DNA from: an uncultured Fretibacterium sp.
GTDB lineage: Bacteria; Synergistota; Synergistia; Synergistales; Aminobacteriaceae
Direction: 5' to 3'
DNA: 5,289 nt
Assembly: GCA_937915755.1 (NCBI GenBank)
Contig: CALGGR010000337.1
Coordinates: 1-5,289 of the forward strand
Below the pieces are notes generated by a model. The model did not search any database and was not told where the DNA came from. It saw only the letters and a list, made by a program, of their open reading frames with translations. Shown here one piece after another: positions 1 to 5,289 of this stretch. Numbering within the stretch: position 1 is the stretch's first letter; the number at the start of each line of letters is the position of its first letter. Both the position numbers and the translations under genes were made by a program.

Positions 1-67
1 CGGTTGCACCAAAAACGCGGCTTCCTTCCGACAGCATGACCCTGTTTATGCTGCAATCATGTCCGCT
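1..67 (-). pseudogene. partial duplicate of an internal glgC segment, cut by the window edge
   Basis: These 67 bases match 463-529 inside glgC at 66 of 67 positions. The first 55 are identical. The single difference (A at 56, G at 518) changes GAC to GAT and keeps Asp325. The matching frame encodes residues 322-343 of GlgC on the minus strand, including SGHDCSINRVML. Homology stops abruptly after base 67. On the minus strand a GTG at 70-68 is in frame, but no good ribosome binding site precedes it and a TGA stop lies four codons upstream at 82-80. The fragment lies beyond the glgC terminator, so it is probably not expressed from the operon. It may extend left of the window, so its true length is unknown. 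It could be the remnant of a tandem partial duplication, the start of a second glgC-like gene, or an assembly artefact. Confidence 0.5.
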
Positions 68-106
68 CACGAAAAAACTTCAGCCCCAAACATTACAATC
101 AAGCAT

Positions 107-138
107 AAAAAAACAGCACCCCTTTGTGTGAGGTGCTG
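107..138 (-). terminator. rho-independent terminator after glgC
   Basis: On the minus strand the arms CAGCACC (138-132) and GGTGCTG (120-114) form a perfect 7-bp stem, extended by one G-U pair, around a loop of about 9 nt that contains CACACAAAG. Seven U residues follow (113-107). The hairpin begins 28 bases after the glgC stop codon, as expected for the end of the operon. No T-tract follows on the plus strand, so it is directional. Confidence 0.88.
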
Positions 139-166
139 AAAATTCCTGCTGTTATGCCCGTATCTC

Positions 167-1492
167 TTAGCCCATACTGTCCCAGCTCTGAGCCTCTTCC
201 AGATTGTCGCTTCCGGTCAGGTAAAGCTCCTTAGGCACTCCCATAACCACGAGTCCCGACTTCGGGTCAACGTAGTAATTCTTTGCGTCCTGCTCCGGGT
301 CTTCACCGATAACAGTACCGTCCGGAATGATATTGCACCCGTCAATGATGGCCTTCTTGATCCTGCAATTATGGCCTATCACGACATCATGACCGATAAT
401 ACTTTCCTCTACGACGCTTCCCGACTGTATCAGGCAGTTGCGCGCAAGAACTGAACTTGTTACGGTTGCACCAAAAACGCGGCTTCCTTCCGACAGCATG
501 ACCCTGTTTATGCTGCAGTCATGTCCGCTGTCCGGGTAGCAGTAAGTGGGCGGGTCTCCGAAAGATACCGTGCGGATCGGCCACATCGGGTTATACAGTG
601 TCATTTCTGACTCGTGCCCTATAAGCTCCATGTGTGCCTTCCAGTATGCCTGAAGAGTCCCTACATCGCGCCAGTATGGTTTGTCCGTCCTCCACTGGTG
701 AATAAGTTCCGTATCAGCGTTCGGGTGAGGCAGTACGTTGGTTGAGAAGTCATAAGCATAGACCCTCATTCCGTGATTTACGAGCTTCGGGATTATGTCC
801 CGGCCGAAATCGTGGCTTGTCTCCTGCATTGCGTCATCGTCAAGTGCTTCCTCAAGAACTTTGCGCTCAAAGATATAGTTTCCCATTGAGACATAACTGA
901 AGCCCGGTTTGCCTGGAATCTCCGGAGGGTTCTTCGGTTTCTCCATGAAGCCTATAATCCTGCCGTTCTTGTCCGTGTTGATGCAGCCGAACTCGCTTGC
1001 TTCCGAAACAGGTACGACATTAGCCGCAATAGTTACATCTGCGTGCTGTGCCATATGCCACGAAAGCATTTGGTCAACATCCATCTTGTAGATATGGTCT
1101 GCCGCAAAGATACATACACGGTCAGCCCTGTAGCGCGTAATCATGTGAAGAGCCTGATATACTGCATCAGCCGTACCCTGGAACCAATGTTCACCGCTCC
1201 ACATCTGAGCAGGTACGAGGGTAACGAAGAAATCCCTGCCTCTCATAGCTCCGCCGAACTGCCAGCCGCGTTCAATGTGTTCATTCAATGACTGGCTCTT
1301 GAACTGAACTAAGACATACACCGAATAAATGCCGCTGTTGATGAGGTTAGAGAGGGCGAAATCAATGATACGGTACTTTGCTGCGAAGTATACTGCAGGT
1401 TTTGCGCGGTATTTTGTCAGGGGCATCAAGCGTTCTCCTTTGCCTCCTGCAAGAACAATGCCTAATACTCTTCCGTGTTTGCCTGTGTACAT
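167..1492 (-). CDS. glgC: glucose-1-phosphate adenylyltransferase (ADP-glucose pyrophosphorylase)
   Basis: GlgC converts ATP and glucose-1-phosphate to ADP-glucose and pyrophosphate in the cytoplasm, the committed step of bacterial glycogen synthesis. The 441 residues fit the family (E. coli about 431). The N-terminal nucleotidyltransferase domain (about 8-290) shows the loop LAGGKGERL (14-22), RAKPAVYF (29-36), the metal-binding ADHIYKMD with catalytic Asp132, FMEKP with the glucose-1-phosphate Lys185, SMGNYIF (202-208) and YWRDVGT (273-279). A left-handed beta-helix with hexapeptide-like repeats follows (about 320-400), ending in VIPDGTVIGEDPE-type sequence. Two features are unusual: the common FGG of the activator region is FAA (36-38), and the position of the E. 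coli fructose-1,6-bisphosphate lysine (Lys39) is Tyr28. The ATG sits 10 nt after a strong AAGGAGG (1509-1503). The stop is TAA, followed by a terminator. It is the last gene of the operon. Identity is secure; allosteric behaviour is inferred. Confidence 0.97.
   Translation of the reverse strand: MYTGKHGRVLGIVLAGGKGERLMPLTKYRAKPAVYFAAKYRIIDFALSNLINSGIYSVYVLVQFKSQSLNEHIERGWQFGGAMRGRDFFVTLVPAQMWSGEHWFQGTADAVYQALHMITRYRADRVCIFAADHIYKMDVDQMLSWHMAQHADVTIAANVVPVSEASEFGCINTDKNGRIIGFMEKPKNPPEIPGKPGFSYVSMGNYIFERKVLEEALDDDAMQETSHDFGRDIIPKLVNHGMRVYAYDFSTNVLPHPNADTELIHQWRTDKPYWRDVGTLQAYWKAHMELIGHESEMTLYNPMWPIRTVSFGDPPTYCYPDSGHDCSINRVMLSEGSRVFGATVTSSVLARNCLIQSGSVVEESIIGHDVVIGHNCRIKKAIIDGCNIIPDGTVIGEDPEQDAKNYYVDPKSGLVVMGVPKELYLTGSDNLEEAQSWDSMG
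463..529. repeat. glgC-internal copy of the 67-bp repeat at the left edge
   Basis: This is the intact partner of the 1-67 copy, in direct orientation, 462 bp away. It encodes GlgC residues 322-343, at the entry to the C-terminal beta-helix domain. The first 55 bp are identical between copies and the match ends at base 529. Confidence 0.9.
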
Positions 1493-1523
1493 GAAAACTT
1501 AGCCTCCTTCTATATATAAAAAC

Positions 1524-1550
1524 GCTCCCTGCATTCATCACACAAGGAGC
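1524..1550 (-). terminator. intercistronic hairpin between glgA and glgC, possibly a bidirectional terminator or attenuator
   Basis: On the minus strand GCTCCT (1550-1545) pairs with GGGAGC (1529-1524), six pairs including one G-U, around a loop of about 15 nt. The stem begins 8 bases after the glgA stop. It is followed by G and U5 (1522-1518), and preceded by seven A that become a T7 tract (1554-1560) on the plus strand. The modest stem, large loop and short U-tract suggest partial termination or an RNA-stability element that lowers glgC relative to glgA, rather than a complete stop. The glgC ribosome binding site lies just downstream (1509-1503), and no separate glgC promoter is obvious. 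Confidence 0.5.
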
Positions 1551-1558
1551 ATATTTTT

Positions 1559-3016
1559 TTACTGCATTAAATCCTCGTACATGTCCTTATACAGACCGGC
1601 CGATTTATCCCACGTGAAATCTTCACGCATACCTTCAAGCATTATCTTCTTCCATGCCGTTTTGTCGCGGTAACGTTCTACTGCCCTGCGCAGTGCCCAC
1701 ATCATTCCGTCAACGTCGCATGTCTGGAACGTGAAACCGTTTCCTCCTTCAGGCCTGTCAACGTCAAACACTGTATCCTTAAGGCCGCCAACCTCACGCA
1801 CTACCGGTACAGTTCCGTAACGCATTGAGATCATCTGAGACAGTCCGCAAGGTTCGAACACTGAGGGCATCAGGAAAATATCACCGCCTGCATACATCAG
1901 GTGCGATAACGGTTCGTCATAGCCCTTGAAGAGCTTGATACTCTGAGGGTTAGCTTCTGCTGCCTGAATTATTCCGTTCTCTATCCAGTCATTGCCAGAA
2001 CCGAGAATTAACAGCTTTGCTCCTGTGTCCGCTATCTGATGTGCTGCATTGAACACCATATCAAAGCCCTTCTGCTCAACAAGACGACTCACGCATACTA
2101 TTACGGGTGCGTCAGTGTTGGGATCGAAACCTGCACGCTCAAGCAATGCCTTCTTGCAGGCTGCCTTGCCCTTGAGATCCTTCACGGTGAATTTTGCCGG
2201 AATTGCCTTATCTCCTGCAGGATCCCAGAACTTTGTATCAAGTCCGTTGAGTATTCCTCTGAGTTTGCTTCTCTGCTGATAGAGTATCCCGGAAAGTTCG
2301 CGGGTTGATTCGTAGGTCTGTATCTCTCCTGCGTATGTTGGTGATACCGTGCTGACTGCCGTAGATGCAACTATACCGCCCTTGAGCAGGTTGACCTGTC
2401 CGTAAAATTCCATTGTTGACGAACTGAAGCTCCAAGGTTCAAGCCCGGAAGCCTCAAGGAATGGGGACGGCTCAAATATTCCCTGATAGGCCACGTTATG
2501 AAGCGTCATTATGCTTTTTCTGCTGGTCTGCCGGTAGTGCCTGTGCCATGCGAGTGCACAGGGAAGAAATGCTGAAGTCCAGTCGTGGCAGTGGTATATA
2601 TCCGGCTCCCAATCGATTGCATCCTTTAGTTCAAGTGCCTGCATACAGAATACGGCAAACGGTGAAGCTGTCCAGAAGTTGAGCTGTGAAGGGTACATAT
2701 CGCCGGTATAATCCTCAGCCTTAAGGAAATATGTCGGAACACCTTTAACATCAGCCTTAATCACTGTAGCAGCATGTATACGCCAGTCATATGCAGCATA
2801 TACCTTTGTCTTCACGGTCGTAGTCTTCAGGCCGGAAGCCGCAACACTCTCAAGAACTCCCGGCCAGGCAGGAGTAACTACACGGACATCAACACCAGCC
2901 TGACGCAACGCCTTGGGCAATGAACCTGCAACGTCGCCTAATCCCCCGACTTTCGAGAACGGGGCAAGCTCTGTTGTAACAAATAATACTTTCACAGCAC
3001 TACCGCTTTTTGTCAT
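1559..3016 (-). CDS. glgA: glycogen synthase, ADP-glucose type (GT5)
   Basis: GlgA transfers glucose from ADP-glucose to the non-reducing end of an alpha-1,4-glucan primer in the cytoplasm. The 485 residues match the usual family length (about 477). The N-terminal GT5 domain opens with VLFVTTELAPFSKVGGLGDV, where Lys22 of the KxGG motif binds ADP-glucose; YHCHDWTSAFLP (141-152), TLHNVAYQG (171-179) and TVSPTYAGEI (223-232) follow. The C-terminal GT-B domain starts near 300 and shows VSRLVEQKGFDM (309-320), the ExxxxxxxE-type FEPCGLSQMISMRYGT (387-402) with Glu388, and GGLKDTV (410-416). All expected catalytic motifs are present. The chosen ATG has GAAAGGAA 14 nt upstream, a long spacing. A GTG at 2995-2993 would give MKVLFVTTE, closer to the classic family start, but lacks a ribosome binding site. 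It lies 35 bp after glgP with no terminator between, so the two are co-transcribed. The stop is TAA. Confidence 0.97.
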   Translation of the reverse strand: MTKSGSAVKVLFVTTELAPFSKVGGLGDVAGSLPKALRQAGVDVRVVTPAWPGVLESVAASGLKTTTVKTKVYAAYDWRIHAATVIKADVKGVPTYFLKAEDYTGDMYPSQLNFWTASPFAVFCMQALELKDAIDWEPDIYHCHDWTSAFLPCALAWHRHYRQTSRKSIMTLHNVAYQGIFEPSPFLEASGLEPWSFSSSTMEFYGQVNLLKGGIVASTAVSTVSPTYAGEIQTYESTRELSGILYQQRSKLRGILNGLDTKFWDPAGDKAIPAKFTVKDLKGKAACKKALLERAGFDPNTDAPVIVCVSRLVEQKGFDMVFNAAHQIADTGAKLLILGSGNDWIENGIIQAAEANPQSIKLFKGYDEPLSHLMYAGGDIFLMPSVFEPCGLSQMISMRYGTVPVVREVGGLKDTVFDVDRPEGGNGFTFQTCDVDGMMWALRRAVERYRDKTAWKKIMLEGMREDFTWDKSAGLYKDMYEDLMQ

Positions 3017-3051
3017 ACTACTAAACTACATTCCTTTCAATCCAAAAATTT

Positions 3052-4797
3052 CTACATTCCCCTGAAGTCGATTGAATATGCTTTAGCGGCATACTCACGC
3101 ACAACCCTGTGAGTATTGAAGAAGCTCGCATCAAGGGCTATTGTATGTCTCATCATATCAACCCACTTGTCATGATTTTCGTAGTATGTGGGTATTACTT
3201 TATTCTCTAACTTATCGTAGAGATCCGTAGCGTCAAGGTTCTCATCGTAATGAGCATCTGCCGCCGTTTCCGTAGGTTCAGGGCCGATTGACCAGCCGGT
3301 TACATCCTCTATCCAGCCTTCAATCCACCAGCCGTCAAGCACCGAGAAATTCATTATGCCGTTCATGGCGCATTTCATTCCGGAAGTTCCGCTTGCCTCT
3401 CTGGGACGTACAGGAGTATTCAGCCATACATCAACGCCCTGTGTCAGGAGTGAGGCTATCTCCATGTTGTAATTATCGATGAAGACTATCGGGACTTGGC
3501 CTTCAAGCTCTTTTGATGCCTTGCGTATCTTCTGTAGTAATCTCTTTCCGCCGTCATCGTGTGGGTGTGATTTCCCTGCAAAGATGAACTGAACCTTTTT
3601 GTTTCCTGCAATCCTCTTTAAGCGTTCAATGTCGGTAAGGAGTAAATCTGCCCTCTTGTATGTTGCCGCACGTCTCGCAAATCCCAATGTCAGAATATCC
3701 GGGTCAAGCTGTACTCCGTTAGTCTCAAGGACACGCGCGAATAAACGCAGCTTTGAGGCCTGATGAGCTGCCCATAATTCTTCTTTCGGTATCGTTAGAG
3801 CCTGAACCAGTCTGCCGGGGTCTAACTCCCAGCCAGGAATATGTTTGTTGTAGAGTTTCCGCATTCCTGAACTGATCCATGTTGTTGGGTGAATGCCGTT
3901 CGTGATCCAGTCAACCGTTTCCATCTTGAACATTGCGTTGCTGACTTCGGCGTGTTTCTTCGCGACTCCGTTGACGTATCTGCTGTAACGCAGGCCAAGC
4001 TCCGTCATGGATACTCCGGGCATATTCGGCATCATTCTGCGGATTGTTGCGAGTGCGTCATCGGGGAATACCTGATCTATCAGTCCGAACTCAAAGTAAT
4101 CATGACCTGCCGGGACTGGTGTATGTGTCGTGAATACAACCTGCTCGCGGATCTTGTCGGGATCGTAGTAGCCCAATTCGCGCATTAGTTCGAGCGTCAG
4201 GAAGCCTGCATGTCCCTCGTTAAGGTGGAATGTGTCAATGTTCATGTAGCCTAAATCGCGTAACATTCGCAGTCCTCCGACACCTAATATAAACTCCTGG
4301 CACAGTCTGTAACGGTTATCGCCGCCGTACAGATACCAGCATAATTTGCGGTCATCGGGGTGATTGGGTTCAAAGTCTGTATCAAGGAAATATATCGGAA
4401 GAGGATAGCCTGTAGCTCCTACGCACTCATACACCCAAACGCCTACTTGTATTTCACGGCCTTGAATGGTGATTGATATTCTGTTGGGAAGAAGGGTTAA
4501 CTCTTTCGACGGATCCCATACAACAGGTTTTTCCTGCTGCCAGTCCTCATTATTGAACTCCTGAACGAAATATCCTTTGCGGTATAACAGCGTAACTCCT
4601 GCCATAGGAACGCCTAAATCTGCCGCGCTCTTGAGTATATCGCCCGCAAGCACACCAAGTCCCCCGGAATATGTCGGGATTGACTCTTTAAGCCCTACTT
4701 CCATCGAGAAATAGGCTACTGGTCTGAAGGCGGGGTCATTTTCCATAAGCGTCCTCAAGGAATTTCCCAAGTCGCTGCGGTGTAGTCTTTGTATCAT
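3052..4797 (-). CDS. glgP: alpha-glucan (glycogen/maltodextrin) phosphorylase, short form (GT35)
   Basis: GlgP cleaves alpha-1,4-glucan with inorganic phosphate to release glucose-1-phosphate, using pyridoxal phosphate. At 581 residues it belongs to the short bacterial/archaeal phosphorylase group (about 550-600), not the about 800-residue E. coli or muscle form; ends and motifs look intact, so it is not truncated. Visible landmarks are PVAYFSMEVGL (26-36), YSGGLGVLAGD (43-53), FHLNEGHAGF (190-199), FTTHTPVPAGHD (222-233), the basic FARRAATYKRADL (373-385) that corresponds to the phosphate-contacting Arg/Lys region, and the cofactor motif REASGTSGMKCAMNG (466-480) with Lys475 as the likely Schiff-base lysine. 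The start is the first ATG after an in-frame TAG at 4803-4801; AAAGGAG (4817-4811) lies 13 nt upstream. The stop is TAG. It is the first gene of the operon, downstream of a long AT-rich leader. Whether it prefers glycogen or maltodextrin cannot be read from the sequence. Confidence 0.95.
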   Translation of the reverse strand: MIQRLHRSDLGNSLRTLMENDPAFRPVAYFSMEVGLKESIPTYSGGLGVLAGDILKSAADLGVPMAGVTLLYRKGYFVQEFNNEDWQQEKPVVWDPSKELTLLPNRISITIQGREIQVGVWVYECVGATGYPLPIYFLDTDFEPNHPDDRKLCWYLYGGDNRYRLCQEFILGVGGLRMLRDLGYMNIDTFHLNEGHAGFLTLELMRELGYYDPDKIREQVVFTTHTPVPAGHDYFEFGLIDQVFPDDALATIRRMMPNMPGVSMTELGLRYSRYVNGVAKKHAEVSNAMFKMETVDWITNGIHPTTWISSGMRKLYNKHIPGWELDPGRLVQALTIPKEELWAAHQASKLRLFARVLETNGVQLDPDILTLGFARRAATYKRADLLLTDIERLKRIAGNKKVQFIFAGKSHPHDDGGKRLLQKIRKASKELEGQVPIVFIDNYNMEIASLLTQGVDVWLNTPVRPREASGTSGMKCAMNGIMNFSVLDGWWIEGWIEDVTGWSIGPEPTETAADAHYDENLDATDLYDKLENKVIPTYYENHDKWVDMMRHTIALDASFFNTHRVVREYAAKAYSIDFRGM

Positions 4798-4800
4798 ATA

Positions 4801-4851
4801 CTATGCAAAGCTCCTTTCTGGTCTTAAGCAGACGGGCGAATAATTTTTCAT
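4801..4851 (-). CDS. possible leader peptide upstream of glgP
   Basis: An ATG preceded by AGGTGG, with 4 nt between, opens a 16-codon frame reading MKNYSPVCLRPERSFA, ending in TAG 3 nt before the glgP ATG. The glgP ribosome binding site (4817-4811) lies inside this frame, over codons 12-14. This is the geometry of translational coupling: ribosomes finishing the peptide would open or restart at glgP, and would also pass over its binding site. I see no run of regulatory codons of the amino-acid attenuator kind, and no match to a known peptide. So short a frame can arise by chance. Confidence 0.3.
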   Translation of the reverse strand: MKNYSPVCLRPERSFA

Positions 4852-4931
4852 TTGACCACCTGCAAGAATTTTTTGAATGGATTTGTTATTGTTGTTATGT
4901 TGATTATCTCATAAAAAGAAAATTTTTGCGA

Positions 4932-4960
4932 TTGATATTTACTGCCAGCAAATACGTAAA
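4932..4960 (-). promoter_or_regulatory. candidate sigma70-type promoter of the glg operon
   Basis: On the minus strand TTTACG (4960-4955) and TATCAA (4937-4932) are separated by 17 bp. Each matches four of six consensus bases. Transcription would start near 4925 and give a leader of about 130 nt that contains the possible 16-codon peptide. Matches of this quality are common in AT-rich DNA, so this is tentative. Confidence 0.25.
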
Positions 4961-5040
4961 CTATTTCATAAGCACTCGTAAACATAAATCACTTATTCAT
5001 CAGCTTCTTTTGAGTGATGAGATAGGCCATAAATAATCGC

Positions 5041-5046
5041 ATTATA
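5041..5046 (-). promoter_or_regulatory. candidate -10 element, exact TATAAT
   Basis: The minus strand carries a perfect TATAAT here, within CTATTATAAT. No good -35 hexamer is found 16-18 bp upstream and there is no TG extension. If used, the glgP transcript would have a leader of about 235 nt that includes the alternative hairpins at 4988-5020. It is an alternative to the candidate at 4932-4960. Confidence 0.25.
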
Positions 5047-5103
5047 ATAGGAAGAAACATTATCCTGATTCTTATTGAATAACATTTCCCGGCTCAAAGG
5101 GTT

Positions 5104-5289
5104 TCAGTATTGCACTGATGTTACGGTTCTTGAAGTGTTATCGATGCCGGTGAAGTATCTGTGTATTGTCTGCTGTAACCTCTTGCAGTCAAGCCTTGTA
5201 TCATCAACTGCGTGTTTTGCCAATCCTGCGGCATTCTGGAAGTCAGGCCAAGAACCCCCCCCATACAGACCTCCCAGCACACAATAACA
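5104..5289 (-). CDS. possible 3' end of an unrecognised gene, open at the window edge
   Basis: A frame that enters from the right edge runs 61 codons to a TGA at 5106-5104. It contains GGLYGGGSWPDF near the edge and AGLAKHAVDDTRLDCKRLQQ further on, and ends TSVQY. The glycine stretch is encoded by a run of eight G (5262-5255). I do not recognise the family. The composition, with mixed charged and aliphatic residues, looks more like protein than the competing frame, but that second minus-strand frame is also open here: an ATG at 5264-5262 with GGGAGG 5 nt upstream runs 47 codons to a TAA at 5123-5121. The coding call is therefore uncertain. If real, this gene is on the same strand as glgP, about 300 bp upstream, and is probably a separate unit. 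Confidence 0.33.
   Translation of the reverse strand, partial: CYCVLGGLYGGGSWPDFQNAAGLAKHAVDDTRLDCKRLQQTIHRYFTGIDNTSRTVTSVQY

Larger units (their letters stand above)
4852..5103 (-). other. AT-rich leader/intergenic region upstream of the glycogen operon
   Basis: This stretch of about 250 bp holds no convincing gene on either strand and is clearly richer in A and T than the glg genes. It contains the candidate promoters listed separately, A-rich and AAC-repeat sequence near 4880-4905 that would be unstructured in the transcript, and two overlapping hairpins at 4988-5020. I see no clear rho-independent terminator for the partial frame upstream. A plus-strand open frame covering much of it (4803-5036) has no family resemblance and is rich in the residues that AT-rich DNA encodes by chance. 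Confidence 0.5.

Noticed and set aside
909..1291. Overlapping plus-strand frames antisense to glgC
   Set aside because: Shadow frames of glgC. They lack their own signals and have no recognisable motifs.
2039..2435. Short frames on both strands inside glgA
   Set aside because: All lie within the conserved glgA coding frame and have low-quality composition.
3889..4188. Plus-strand open frame of 99 codons inside glgP
   Set aside because: It lies wholly antisense to a conserved enzyme gene with intact motifs; it is a shadow frame with no independent support.
4803..5036. Plus-strand open frame of 77 codons in the glgP leader
   Set aside because: No convincing ribosome binding site, no recognisable family, residue make-up typical of AT-rich non-coding DNA, and it overlaps the glgP signals and candidate promoters.
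4852..5103. Riboswitch or structured RNA in the leader
   Set aside because: The region is long enough, but I see no strong stems or conserved riboswitch core; much of it is A-rich and would be unstructured.
5068..5106. Possible terminator after the right-edge frame
   Set aside because: The CCC/GGG and ATTC/GAAT pairings are only three or four pairs and no U-tract follows, so I do not call a terminator.
5075..5287. Plus-strand open frame of 70 codons at the right edge
   Set aside because: It is opposite the more protein-like minus-strand frame, ends in a proline-rich tail produced by the C8 tract, and has no family resemblance.

Overview
The window carries a compact bacterial glycogen operon, read entirely on the minus strand in the order glgP, glgA, glgC: glucan phosphorylase, then glycogen synthase, then ADP-glucose pyrophosphorylase. 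Gene spacing is 35 bp and 66 bp. All three proteins are full length, have intact family motifs and start behind recognisable ribosome binding sites. The host is a bacterium of moderate GC content. The protein style (Agrobacterium-like GlgC, short-form GlgP of about 580 residues) would suit Synergistota or a deltaproteobacterial-type lineage, but I cannot fix the phylum from this window alone.

Layout from right to left, which is the direction of transcription. Positions 5289-5104 hold an open frame that may be the 3' end of an unrecognised gene running off the window; it contains a G8 tract. Positions 5103-4798 are a gene-poor, AT-rich leader with candidate promoters, competing hairpins and a possible 16-residue leader peptide ending 3 nt before glgP. 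Then follow glgP (4797-3052), glgA (3016-1559), an intercistronic hairpin with A/T tracts on both sides (1524-1550), glgC (1492-167) and a good rho-independent terminator (138-107). Beyond the terminator, the first 67 bases repeat an internal piece of glgC with one synonymous change.

Functionally, GlgC makes ADP-glucose, GlgA polymerises it into alpha-1,4-glucan, and GlgP releases glucose-1-phosphate from that glucan, which is also the substrate of GlgC. Storage and mobilisation are thus co-transcribed. Branching and debranching enzymes (glgB, glgX) are not in the window.

I see no mobile element, CRISPR array, tRNA, rRNA or clear defence system. The points most worth a second look are the glgC fragment at the left edge (real partial duplication or assembly-graph artefact), the complementary loops of the two operon hairpins, the leader peptide ahead of glgP and the G8 tract at the right edge.
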